A stretch of DNA of 39,213 nt from positions 1-39,213 of IMG/VR virus record IMGVR_UViG_3300042898_005059; one strand, given 5' to 3'. The notes under the pieces were generated by a model. That model saw only the letters and a program-made list of their open reading frames with translations. It did no database searches and had not been told where the DNA came from. Position numbers and translations under genes: made by a program. This DNA comes from a virus. Shown one piece after another: positions 15,790 to 26,900 of the stretch (position 1 is the first letter of the stretch; each line of letters starts with the position of its first letter).

Positions 15790-17060
15790 ACATATACGAA
15801 TTTACTGAAAACGGTGTTACTTATGTTATTAAAGGTCCTGCGGGATCAACTGCAGATCAAGCCCGACGAGTGTTTGAACAACAATCTCGCACAGGAAGTC
15901 TTGTTGGCTTAGAAAAAGGATCGCAGCTAAATTCCATAACACAGGCCGCTCAGGGATTACCCGCAGCACTAGCTCAGGTCAGTCCAACTAATTTAGCTCA
16001 AGCAGTAAAAACTTCTACAATACAAACTAATCTCAGTGAAGTACCTTTACAAAATCCCATACAAGTCAATAACTTTGTCAAACAAGGTGCCACTACCGCA
16101 AAAATTGGAAATCTTGACAGTTCAACAGTGCAGGGATTGTTAAGTCAAACAGCAAAAACAGTAGGACAAACCGCCAACCAAATTTCCAATAGTGCCGGGG
16201 TAGGCAAGTATGGTTTAAATGCTGAACAATTAGAAAAACAAGGATATTTAAAACCCACAACTGCTGCATTGGTCAAAAGCAGTGGAAACTTAATTAGTAA
16301 CTTATCTAGTCCAACAGTTTGGTCGGGACAAATGGGTGTGAGCAATGTAACAAATTTACTCAGCAATGATAAAATGCAAACTAATATACAGACCAATGTT
16401 ATGTCCACGGCCTTTACTTCCTTGCAAAAAACCGGTCAGATACAAAATCTTGTATCAAACAAAGAAGTGGCTGCAGTAATTAATACGGCAGCAAAATTTG
16501 GTAACGATTCTGCAGTTAATTTAATTAAAGGTAATTTGTCTGGCGGTGCTGCACCAATAGTAGCCGGTTTCGCCAAATCTAGTGAATACTCAGCATCATT
16601 TGGAAAAATTGCAGGAACAGTCGGTAATCCTTCGGGGGTTATATCCGGCCTAACCGGCGATGTTTCTAAATCAGTTAGTCAACTTACTTCTAATCTTACT
16701 GCAGGATCTCTGTCAGGACTAAACAATTTAGCCGGTGGTATAGGCGGTAAAGTTACTGGCCAATTAAGCGGAATAACCAGCGGGTTGACAGGCCAATTGA
16801 GCGGAATAACCAGCGGGTTGACAGGCCAATTGAGTGGCATTACCAGTGGCCTGACAGGACAATTGAGTGGTGCGTTGGGAGGGCTTGGTGCACTAGGCGG
16901 ATTGGGTGCATTGGGTGGATTAGGCGGCGGCAATCCTTTACAGTCAGGAACTCGACAAGCCAAGGCAGTTGTAAACACCACAAATAGGAAAACAGTTGAT
17001 GCATCATTTAAAAACATTGTAGGTGATAATAAAGTACCTTTACCGGATTATGGTGCCTAA
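15786..17060 (+). CDS. Gly/Ser/Leu-rich virion protein with 11-residue repeats
   Basis: A 424-residue protein of unknown function. The first ~45 residues form a small domain (MNIYEFTENGVTYVIKGPAG, then DQARRVFEQQ) that I recall as a recurrent N-terminal module in T4-like marine phage structural proteins. The body is low-complexity, rich in S, N, Q, T, A and G. Near the C-terminus, GQLSGITSGLT is repeated three times plus a partial unit, followed by ALGGLG repeats. There is no signal peptide. It lies between the gp5-like spike and gp25 and overlaps the gp5-like stop (ATGA), so a baseplate or spike-tip accessory role is plausible but unproven. Confidence 0.75.
   Translation: MNIYEFTENGVTYVIKGPAGSTADQARRVFEQQSRTGSLVGLEKGSQLNSITQAAQGLPAALAQVSPTNLAQAVKTSTIQTNLSEVPLQNPIQVNNFVKQGATTAKIGNLDSSTVQGLLSQTAKTVGQTANQISNSAGVGKYGLNAEQLEKQGYLKPTTAALVKSSGNLISNLSSPTVWSGQMGVSNVTNLLSNDKMQTNIQTNVMSTAFTSLQKTGQIQNLVSNKEVAAVINTAAKFGNDSAVNLIKGNLSGGAAPIVAGFAKSSEYSASFGKIAGTVGNPSGVISGLTGDVSKSVSQLTSNLTAGSLSGLNNLAGGIGGKVTGQLSGITSGLTGQLSGITSGLTGQLSGITSGLTGQLSGALGGLGALGGLGALGGLGGGNPLQSGTRQAKAVVNTTNRKTVDASFKNIVGDNKVPLPDYGA
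16758..16871 (+). repeat. 33-bp in-frame tandem repeat (about 3.5 copies)
   Basis: Units at 16758-16790, 16791-16823, 16824-16856 and a partial unit 16857-16871. Units 1 and 2 differ at one base (TTAAGC against TTGAGC). Unit 3 has drifted at several silent positions. Each encodes GQLSGITSGLT. Confidence 0.95.
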
Positions 17061-17065
17061 AAAAG

Positions 17066-17073
17066 GGTAAATA
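17066..17073 (+). promoter_or_regulatory. Late-type box (GGTAAATA) 4 bases before gp25
   Basis: GGTAAATA then CATC then ATG 17078. At T4 geometry the transcript would begin at or within the start codon, so it would be leaderless, or the box may serve only downstream genes. Confidence 0.4.
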
Positions 17074-17077
17074 CATC

Positions 17078-17452
17078 ATGACAACATTTATAGGATTTAG
17101 CACCATTGGTCGTAATAAAAAATTTACATTAGTAGATTTTGAATTAATCAAACAAGATCTATTAAATGCATTCAACATTAGACAAGGTCAACTACCTGGA
17201 CGACCTGAATATGGCACAAGACTTTGGGATTTTGTCTTTGAAAATCTTAATCAAGCCACAGAACAGGGCATTTTAGAAGAAGTACAACGAGTAGCCGGCG
17301 GCGATCCTAGAATTTATTTACAATCAGTTAATGTTTATCCACAGGATAACGGATTGTTATTAGAACTTACAATACAAGTAATACCAACAAATAACGCTGA
17401 AATATTATCTATATTTTTCGACCAGATACAGAGAAATGCCACTTACATATAA
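17078..17452 (+). CDS. 25: gp25 baseplate wedge protein
   Basis: A 124-residue protein of the gp25 / GPW-gp25 family (T4 gp25 has 132). It shows the family features RPEYGTRLWDFVFENLNQAT, an acidic helix (EQGILEEVQRV), DPRIYLQSVNVYPQDNG and an LELTIQVIPTN strand. gp25 is the conserved wedge subunit that contacts gp6 and the sheath and helps prime sheath assembly. It is followed directly by gp6, as in T4-like phages. A late-type box stands 4 bases upstream; no Shine-Dalgarno is visible. Confidence 0.92.
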   Translation: MTTFIGFSTIGRNKKFTLVDFELIKQDLLNAFNIRQGQLPGRPEYGTRLWDFVFENLNQATEQGILEEVQRVAGGDPRIYLQSVNVYPQDNGLLLELTIQVIPTNNAEILSIFFDQIQRNATYI

Positions 17453-17472
17453 ACTACATAGTTTATAAAAAC

Positions 17473-17480
17473 GATAAATA
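17473..17480 (+). promoter_or_regulatory. Late promoter box (GATAAATA) before gp6
   Basis: GATAAATA with TTTTG after it, 22 bases before ATG 17503, in the 50-base gap after gp25. It has good T4-like geometry, with initiation near 17486. Confidence 0.6.
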
Positions 17481-17502
17481 TTTTGAACCGAGAAACTCAT
17501 AT

Positions 17503-20500
17503 ATGGCAAGAACCACTAGACAAACTGTAATTTTCGGGGTCGAAGACTGGAAAAGAATTTACGAAACTTTTAGAGAAGCAGACTTTCAAAGTTATGATTT
17601 TGAAACACTAAGAAAAAGTTTTGTAGATTATCTCAGACAATACTATCCTGAAACTTTCAATGACTATATTGAAAGCAGTGAATTCATTGCCTTGTTGGAT
17701 GTTATTGCATTCATGGGTCAAGCAATGGCATTTAGAAATGATCTCAATACCAGAGAAAATTACATTGACACTGCAGAAAGAAGAGACAGTGTTGTAAGAT
17801 TGGCCAATCTGGTAGGATATACTCCTAAACGCAATGAAGAAGCGCAGGGGTTTCTTAAAGTTTTCAATGTACAAACCACTGAAAATGTCATCGACTTTAA
17901 TGGAATAAATCTCAGCAATATAACAATTAATTGGAACGACCCCACAAATCCCAATTGGCGTGAGCAGTTTACTGCTATAATAAATGCTGCATTGATAGAC
18001 AGTCAAAAAGTTGGCAGACCCGGTAATAGACAAACTATCTTAAATGTCGTCACTGATGAATATAGTATTAATTTAGTGCCGGGATTTTTGCCTATTGTCA
18101 GTTATAACAGCACCATAGATGGTGTTCAAATGCCATTTGAAGCTGTTAGTGCAACTAGCGTAGGTCGAGATTATGTGTATGAACCTAGTCCCAATATAAA
18201 TTCTGTTTTTAACATTCTTTATCGCAATGACAGAATGGGATTTGACAGCGCCAATACCGGATACTTTTTTTATTTCAAACAAGGAGTATTGACAAATCAA
18301 GATTTTAATTTGCCTGAACAGATTTCCAATCAAACAGTAGCAATTAATATCGAAGGTGTTAATAACGAAGACCGTTGGTTATTTCAACTTGATAATGTAG
18401 GTAATACCACCGACGAATGGCAATATGTTGACAATGTCTTTGCTGGAGCAGTCGAGCAGATAGATCCAGAACAAAGAAAATTATTCAGTGTTGCCAGCAG
18501 AGTCAATGATCAAATTACACTGATTTTCGGTGATGGGGTTTTTAGCGCCATCCCGGTGGGACTATTTAGATGTTATGTCAGAGCCAGTAACGGATTAAGA
18601 TATATCATTAATCCCGAAGAAATGCAAAGTGTGGTAATACCTATTACCTATACCAGCCGAACTGGGCAAGTTGAGACTATAACATTTACTTGCGGTATTA
18701 CGCAACCTGTCAGCAATGCACAACCTAGAGAAACGCTAGACGAAATTAAACAGCGTGCACCTGCTAGATACTACACACAAAATCGCATGGTAAATGGCGA
18801 AGATTATAATAATTTTCCATTTACACTGTATAACAGCATTATTAAAAGTAAAGCAGTGAATCGTGCCAGTATAGGCACCAGTCGTTGGTTAGATCTTGTT
18901 GACAATACTGGAAAATATTCCAGCACAAACAGTTTTGGTAGTGATGGTGCATTATGGGAAGATAATGCTTTACCGACATTTACTTTCACTTGGTTAAACC
19001 TCAATGATGTAGCCAGTGTTATTAATAATCAAATCGAACCTACTATTGCAGAAGATGAATTTGTTCAATTTTATTATGCAAATTTTTCAAGACCGTCGCT
19101 GAGTGCACTCAATTTAACTTGGCAACAAAGCACTACTCTTTTAAACGAAACCACCGGATACTTCAAAGATAGCAATGGTACTCCGGTAGCAGTGGGCAGT
19201 TTTAGCAGCACAAATACCAAATATATTGTTGTGGGTTCTTTGATTAAATTTCAAGCACCAAATGGACAATACTTTGACAGTGAAAATAAATTACAGGTTG
19301 GTACGCCGAACCAGGAAGGCGACAAACTAGTCATATGGGCCAGCCCACAGTCCATAGTAGGAAATGGTACTAATGGTGGGCTGGGTAATCTCAGTGACGG
19401 CACTGGTCCCATAACTCTAAATAATTTTGTTCCTACTTCGGCGATTCCTGTAGAAGTTATACCAGTTTTAGTGACATCGTTATCAACGGCTGTAGTGAAT
19501 TCAATTATAGATCAAATTACACTTTACAGAAATTTTGGACTAGGTTATAACAACTTAACCAGTACATGGTATGTAATTACCAGCAGTAATTTAGCAGTTG
19601 ATGCTGAATTTAGTTTGGCTAATGCCCAGAGTACAGCAGGAACCAACAGTGATGCCAGTTGGCTTATACAATTTATAACCGACGGCGAAACTTATACTGT
19701 TTCAACAAGATTTTTGGTGTATTCTTTTGGTAGTGTAATTCAAACGAGATTTTTCTTTGAAACCAATCAAAATATCTACGATCCGAGAACTGGCACTACC
19801 ATAAAAGATTTTGTCAAAGTTTTAAGATCTAATTCGCAGCCTGACAGTAATCAACCATTAACAACTGATTACCCCTTGAGAATAATTGGACAACCAGTGC
19901 TTAGTGATGGTTTAGTTGATGACTTTCAAGTCACAGTGAGTTTTGAAGATAGTGATGCTGATGGTATCGCAGATAATCCTGACTTTTTTGATGAAATTGT
20001 CAACCCCGACGATAATACCGTAAACAAAACTGTATTCTTCGAAAAAACAGTAGACTTTGACAATCTCGAAAGATATCTGTTAGTTGCTGCTGACCGTGTC
20101 TACAGAGATCTGCCAACTTTAGATAGCATAGAATTAGTTAAGACTGAATTCAACCCAGATCAAATATTTTATGCTTATGCTCAAGTAACATTATCTGGTT
20201 CAGTGGGTGCATTTTATAGATTAGATTTCATAAATGATCAGCGAGTAATAACTGATGTTTCTAGCTCGTGGATAGTGAAAACAGGTAGACAGAGTCTGTA
20301 TTATCAATACAGACACAATGCACCATTGACTAGCCGAATTGACCCAGGAACAAGCAATATCATTGACTTGTATGTAGTCACACAACAATACTATATTGCC
20401 TATCAAAACTGGATACGAGATACCACTGGTACAGTACCTGAGCCTTTACAACCTACAATCAATGAATTATCGTTGGCATATCAAGGGCTTGACAATTACA

Positions 20501-20928
20501 AAATGATCAGTGATAACATTGTATTAAACAGTGTTACTTTCAAACCCTTATTTGGCGAAAAAGCTGCCAATGCTTTAAAGGCCACCATTAAAGTAATTAA
20601 GGCCGCTAACACATCGGCCAGTGACAGCGAAATTAAAAATCTTGTTGTACAAAATCTCAATAATTATTTTACCATAGACAAATGGGATTTTGGAGCTACA
20701 TTTTATTTCAGTGAATGTGCTGCTTATGTTCACAGAAATATAGGTGGTTTAGTAAGCAGTGTTGTTATAGTACCATTAAATCCCAACAAGAGTTTTGGTG
20801 ATCTCTACGAAATCAGAAGCGCACCTAATGAAATTTTTGTAAATGCAGCAACAGTAAATAATGTCGAAGTTATTTCAGCCTTGACAAGTACAAATATAAA
20901 AACAGCACCTGGTAGTGGGGTAATTTAA
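17503..20928 (+). CDS. 6: gp6-like baseplate wedge protein (baseplate J family), enlarged
   Basis: A 1141-residue protein against 660 in T4 gp6. The N-terminus has features of gp6/J-type proteins: FVDYLRQYYPETFNDYIESS, then DVIAFMGQAMAFRNDLNTRE, then AERRDSVVRLANLVGYTPKR. The middle (DQITLIFGDGVFSAIPVG, then RETLDEIKQRAPARYYTQNR and VNGEDYNNFP) is the baseplate-J core. The extra length lies in inserted beta-rich segments at about 480-800. gp6 dimers form the inner iris ring joining the six wedges and drive baseplate opening. The gene sits after gp25, and its TAATG end overlaps the giant gene. Confidence 0.88.
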   Translation: MARTTRQTVIFGVEDWKRIYETFREADFQSYDFETLRKSFVDYLRQYYPETFNDYIESSEFIALLDVIAFMGQAMAFRNDLNTRENYIDTAERRDSVVRLANLVGYTPKRNEEAQGFLKVFNVQTTENVIDFNGINLSNITINWNDPTNPNWREQFTAIINAALIDSQKVGRPGNRQTILNVVTDEYSINLVPGFLPIVSYNSTIDGVQMPFEAVSATSVGRDYVYEPSPNINSVFNILYRNDRMGFDSANTGYFFYFKQGVLTNQDFNLPEQISNQTVAINIEGVNNEDRWLFQLDNVGNTTDEWQYVDNVFAGAVEQIDPEQRKLFSVASRVNDQITLIFGDGVFSAIPVGLFRCYVRASNGLRYIINPEEMQSVVIPITYTSRTGQVETITFTCGITQPVSNAQPRETLDEIKQRAPARYYTQNRMVNGEDYNNFPFTLYNSIIKSKAVNRASIGTSRWLDLVDNTGKYSSTNSFGSDGALWEDNALPTFTFTWLNLNDVASVINNQIEPTIAEDEFVQFYYANFSRPSLSALNLTWQQSTTLLNETTGYFKDSNGTPVAVGSFSSTNTKYIVVGSLIKFQAPNGQYFDSENKLQVGTPNQEGDKLVIWASPQSIVGNGTNGGLGNLSDGTGPITLNNFVPTSAIPVEVIPVLVTSLSTAVVNSIIDQITLYRNFGLGYNNLTSTWYVITSSNLAVDAEFSLANAQSTAGTNSDASWLIQFITDGETYTVSTRFLVYSFGSVIQTRFFFETNQNIYDPRTGTTIKDFVKVLRSNSQPDSNQPLTTDYPLRIIGQPVLSDGLVDDFQVTVSFEDSDADGIADNPDFFDEIVNPDDNTVNKTVFFEKTVDFDNLERYLLVAADRVYRDLPTLDSIELVKTEFNPDQIFYAYAQVTLSGSVGAFYRLDFINDQRVITDVSSSWIVKTGRQSLYYQYRHNAPLTSRIDPGTSNIIDLYVVTQQYYIAYQNWIRDTTGTVPEPLQPTINELSLAYQGLDNYKMISDNIVLNSVTFKPLFGEKAANALKATIKVIKAANTSASDSEIKNLVVQNLNNYFTIDKWDFGATFYFSECAAYVHRNIGGLVSSVVIVPLNPNKSFGDLYEIRSAPNEIFVNAATVNNVEVISALTSTNIKTAPGSGVI

Positions 20929-23900
20929 TGTCCTTCAGAACTGTAGATTTTTTACCTGAAATATTTCAAACTCCGATAAATCGGCAGTTTCTTTCTGCTA
21001 CATTAGATCAACTTACGCAAGAACCTGAATTTAAAAGAACACAGGGCTATATAGGTCGTAAAATTGGCCCTGGTGTAAATCCCAATGACAAATATGTCAT
21101 AGAATTAGATAAGATACGCAGTGACTATCAACTTGAACCAGGGGTAGTTTCGTTGCGAGAAGATCGAACCAAAATTAAAGATGTAATCACTTATCCTGGT
21201 ATGGTAGATGCATTGGCTCTGCAAGGTGCCAATACTTCAAGACTTGATAGGTTATGGACCAGCGAATATTATTCCTGGGATCCTTTTGTTGATTTTGACA
21301 AGTTTATCAATTTCAGCCAATACTATTGGTTACCAAATGGTCCAGACGCCGTAGATATCAGTTCATCTGCTATTCCATTAACTGACAGTTTCGATGTAAC
21401 CAGAACTAACAGGGGTTATGAATTTTCGGGTATAGCAGGAAACCGCCCTACAATTTATCTGCTAAGAGGTGGATCTTATACATTCAATGTCAATCAAGAT
21501 CCTCATAAATTTTGGATACAGTTAGAGCCTGGTGTCAATGGTACCCTTAGTGCCACACCTAACATTTCCGGCAGAGATATTTTGGGTGTTGAGGACAACG
21601 GTCAAAGCAATGGCACAGTGACATTCAATGTTCCTCAAGCCGATGCTCAGCAGTTTTATTATGATTTACCTTTGTTGGGTTCCGTTGATTTATTGACTAC
21701 TACACTGACTTATGAAGATATAAACAATGTCTATCTTGATAATTTTTTAGCCGCTTATCCCAGTGGTATTGATGGAATAACTAGTTTAGATCAGAAAACT
21801 ATTATTTTTACAACGGAACAGGGCTGGTTTGAATCTACTAGATTTGATCCCTTACCACAGGATCCAGCATTCAATGGACAAGTTGGCAGTTTTGATACTA
21901 CACTCTATGATCAAGAATTAGAGATACCTTTTGAAGAAAGATATAAGGTCTGGAGAATTGTCTACAATTATGACACAGACAATCAAATTTATCTAACAGT
22001 AGAACCATATATCCCTATTGCAATATTTGATAAAGTTGATATTTTATTCGGCGCCCAATGGAGCAGCACACAATGGTACAAAAACTCAGATGGTTTTATA
22101 GAAAAGATCCCATTACTATCGGCAATCTTTAATACTCTTTACTATCAAGACAGTACCAATCCAAACTTTTTTGGTGTTATACGACTGTTAGAATCCACTG
22201 ATAATGATACTATTTTCATAGATAATATTTTAGGCAAACCAAACTATACCAGTCCTACAGGTGTGGTCTTTACTAACAATTTAAAAGTTGTTTTTCGTGG
22301 GTCAGTTGTGCCTGACAGTTATCAAAATAATGAATACTATGTTTCGGGTGTGGGTACTGCTATCAAGTTGCTGCCTGTTACTGATTATATCACACCCGAA
22401 ACTTATATTGACAGCACCGAGCCCAATCAACCGTTAATACCTGACTATCTATTGATGTCTTTAGATTCACCTAGCCTCAATGCGTGGTCGAGAACCAATA
22501 GATGGTTTCATATAGATGTCATTAACGCTACTGCAGAATATAATAATACTGTTGCTGTATTCGACAATAACTTCAGAGCTAAAAGACCAATTTTAGAATT
22601 TCGCGGTGGTTTACAATTATTCAATAATGGTACCGCAGCAAAACAACCAGTAGATATAGTAGATTTTGTTACCACTGACGCATTCAGTGAAGTTAATGGT
22701 GCAACTAGTTATCAAGTTGACGGATATGAATTTGTCAACGGAACAAGAGTAATATTTGCCATTGATAATGAGTTAGACATTAGAAACAAAATTTATATAG
22801 TTTCTTTTATTGAGCCAACCGGCGATAGTTCTTCTGAGGTTATATTATTAACACCAGCCGAGGATGCTAATGTTCTTGTTAATAATTCAGTGCTAGGCCT
22901 TAACGGACAAACAGAACAGGGCCTAACATATTGGTTTAATGGATTAACTTGGAAATTAGCACAGGAAAAAACACAAGTTAACCAGGCACCACTCTTTGAT
23001 GTTTTTGATCTAAATGGTATCAGCTATAGCGATCAAGACCTATATATCAGCTCTAACTTTTTCGGTAGTAAGGTTTTTAGTTACCAGCCCGGCGAAGGCA
23101 GTAAAGACCCTGTGCTGGGTTTTCCATTAAATTATCTAACATTGGCCAATGTGGGCGACATTGTCTTTGACAATAACTTTTATACGCAGTCGTTTGTTTA
23201 TCTCAAAGACAAATCAAGTGTTACCCAGAATATCAGCAACGGTATATTAAAAGAATACAGCAGCCGTACAGATTTTGTTCCAAGAATTGGTTGGCAAACA
23301 GCAGCCACTCGACTGCAAGTTTATCAACAATTTAGATTTGTCTATGATGGCAGCTCTACTTTGCTGTTAGATATAGCAGTGAAAAACCAAGAAATCATTG
23401 ATGTTCCTGTTGTAAAAATCTATATCGGAGAAGATTTTCAAGTACCGGGTACTTTCAGTTATACTACAACAGAAAATTCAACTACGATTACACTTAACGA
23501 AACTGGTATTCCTATCGGGACTATAATTGAAGTGCAAGCTCTGAGTGATCAAATCAGTGAAGTGGGATTTTACGAAGTACCAAATAATTTAGAAAATAAT
23601 CCATTCAATGAAAATTCGTCGATTTTTACATTAGGTACTGCTAGACAACATTATCAAAGTATCGCCGAAAATCTCTTAGATTTTCAAGGCAGTATAAATG
23701 GTGCTAATAACACCAGAGATTTAGGTAATATCTTACCTTATGGTCTAATAATAAATCAGCAAAGCAGTCCATTATCTTTGGCAGGATATTTTTTAAGAAG
23801 TCAGCAATTTAACATATTTTCTGCTCTTGACTATAACAGTCGTGAATACGAAAAAATCAAAGCACAGATATTAAATTTAGCAGTTACCAATGATTACACC

Positions 23901-26900
23901 AATCTTACAATACCAGAAATTCTCAATGACATTTTAACTGAATTAGGATTTGACAAAACTTCCTCGCAGCCATTCTATTGGTCAGACATGCTGCCATTCA
24001 GTAATGTCTACACAGAAACTGTGTATACTTGGACACCGGTAAGTGTCAATGTCTTTGATACAACGCAGACCTATGATTTTACTTCGGCCAATTACCTAGG
24101 TTTACTAGTTTACTTAAATGGTGTTCAACTACTGAGAGGTAGCCAATATACAGTGGGAATCGACAGCCCCACTATTACTGTAACAGCACCATTGGCAGTA
24201 GGTGATACTATTACTATCAGAGAATATCAAACCACAGCAGGTAGTTTTATACCCAATACTCCTACCAAACTGGGTCTTTATCCTGCCACAGAACCTGAAA
24301 TTTATATTGATGAGACTTATATTGAACCTACATTGGTGATTAGAGGACACGACGGTAGCATCACTGTGGCATTTGAAGATTTTCGTGACGAACTATTGTT
24401 AGAATTTGAAAAGCGAATTTACAATACCTTGAAAGTTGACGGAAACCCTATACCGTTAGTAGCTACAGATGTTATTCCGGGACAATTTAGATCAACTGAT
24501 TACAGTATAGAGGAAATAAACGAAATACTGGCTTCTGACTTTTTCAGTTGGGTAGGGTGGAATAAATTAGATTTCCGTACACAAAATTATATCAGCTCTA
24601 ATAAATTTACTTACAATTACAGTCAGTCTGGCAATAAACTAAACAATACCAGTTTAGATATAGGTGCTTGGCGTGGCATTTACAATTATTTTTACGATAC
24701 AATCTATCCCAATACCAGACCATGGGAAATGTTGGGATTCAGTGTTGAGCCCAGTTGGTGGCAATCACAATATGGTCTACCTCCTTATACCAGTGGTAAC
24801 TTAGTTCTGTGGGACGATTTAGAAGCTGGGTTGGTTCGAGATCCTAACGGCGAATATATCATTGAAAAATATGCCAGACCTGGACTTACTCAAGTTATTC
24901 CAGCAGGAACAGAAGGGCAGCTAGCAAGTCCGTTTGACAGTGTTGTTGGAAGTTACAGTCAAAATTCATTTCGGTTAAACTGGAAGTTTGGTGACGACGG
25001 TCCAGTAGAAAATGCCTGGAGAACTAGCAGTAGCTATCCATTTAGTATAATGCGGTTATTGGCCTTAACTAGACCAGCTGAATTTTTTACCTTATTTGCC
25101 GACAGAGATCTGTATCGCTTCGATAATACTTTTGATCAATACCTGTTAAATGACAGATATCGTTTAGATGCCAATGGGGTGCAAGTCTACGGTAATGGTA
25201 TTAGTAAAGCCAGTTACATTGACTGGATTGTAGATTTCAATAGGCAGTCCGGTCTTGACAGCACAGATATTTTAACTGAAGACCTAGCTTCTTTAGATGT
25301 TAGATTATGCTATAGATTTGGTGCATTCACAGCAAAAAATCTCTTACAGGTCTTTACAGAAAAAAGCAGTCCACAAAGCATTAATAGTGGCTTACTATTA
25401 CCCGATGAAAGTTACAATTTATTTTTATATAAAAATGTTCCATTTAATCAGGCTATTTACAGCAGTGTCATAGTACAAAAAACCAATAATGGTTATAGTG
25501 TCTATGGTTACGGTACATTAAAACCCTACTTTGAAATACTGGCTAGTCAAAATGTAGGAATACCAGTGGCTATCTCAGCAGGTGGCAAAACAGTCAATGT
25601 CAGTGTATCGCATAGTGATACTATCATACAAATTCCCTATGGATTTGAATATACCACAACCAGTGGTGTTGCTGACTTTCTTATAAGTTATGGTGTTAGA
25701 CTGCAGCAATTGGGATTTATCTTCGACGATTATGAAAATGGCTATATTCTAAATTGGCAACAAATGGTCAAAGAGTTTCTCTATTGGGACGCACAAGGTT
25801 GGGGTGTAAACAGCATTATCAATCTCAACCCATTGGCCAATAAGTTAGTATTAGAAACACCATTGGCTATCGTTGATGACATCAGTGTTCAAACACAAGA
25901 AAATCTTGTATTGGATCAAGAGAAGTCTCCATTGACAACAAAAAATCTTGTTGTTGACAGAGAAAATAATCGTTTTAGTTTAGTACCTACAAACAATCAG
26001 ACTATAAATTATATCAGCGTAAATCTTGTCAGTTACGAGAACATTATGGTTCTCGACAATCGCAGTATATTTGCTGACTTAATTTACGATCCAGCAACTG
26101 GCGCAAGACAGGACCGAATCAAGATATCTGCAGTAACTAGTGTCAATTGGAATGGACAGCTGAATGCTCCTGGATTTATACTTAATCAAGACAATATACA
26201 AGATTGGACACCGTTACGCAAATATGCCAAGGGCGAAATCGTCAAATATAAAAGTCTCTATTATAGTGCTATAGACATTATACAACCCAGCGAGACATTT
26301 AATTTCAATCTTTGGAAGCGCAGCGACTATACTGAAATACAAACTGGTTTATTGCCTAACTTGGCGAATAAGAGTAACCAATTAGAAAATAGTTATAATG
26401 TCTACACTGCTAATCTTGAGCGTGATCAAGATTTATTCAGTTATGGTCTAATTGGATTTAGGCCAAGACAATATATGACCGCACTAAATCTAGACGATAT
26501 CAGTCAGGTCAATCTATATAGACAGTTTTTAGGTACCAAGGGCACTGTTCAGGCTGCAGAAATATTTACTTTTGCTGATCTAGGCAAAGGTGTCGCACAA
26601 TTTGACATTTACGAAAATTGGGCTATACAAAAAGCCACTTACGGTGCCAATGCCAATAGAAATTACTATGAAATACAACTTAACGAAGCCGATCTAAATG
26701 CTAATCCCAGTACGGTACAAGTTATTTTCCCTGGACAACAGACTTTAGCCAACCAGTCTGTGCAGGTCGGTGACATTTGGAAATCTAGCACTTTAATATC
26801 TAACCCTGACATATTAACCACAAGATCAAACTTGCCTCCCGATGCTGGTTTACCTACTGCGGGATTCGTCAATTTCAATGATGTTGACATCACAGTGTTT

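Noticed and set aside
16758-16871. Short direct repeats as a CRISPR-like array
   Set aside because: Units are contiguous without spacers and remain in frame within a coding sequence.
16679-17017. Minus-strand Pro/Asn-rich frame opposite the 33-bp repeats
   Set aside because: It is the antisense image of the Gly/Leu/Ser repeats, with no start signals.
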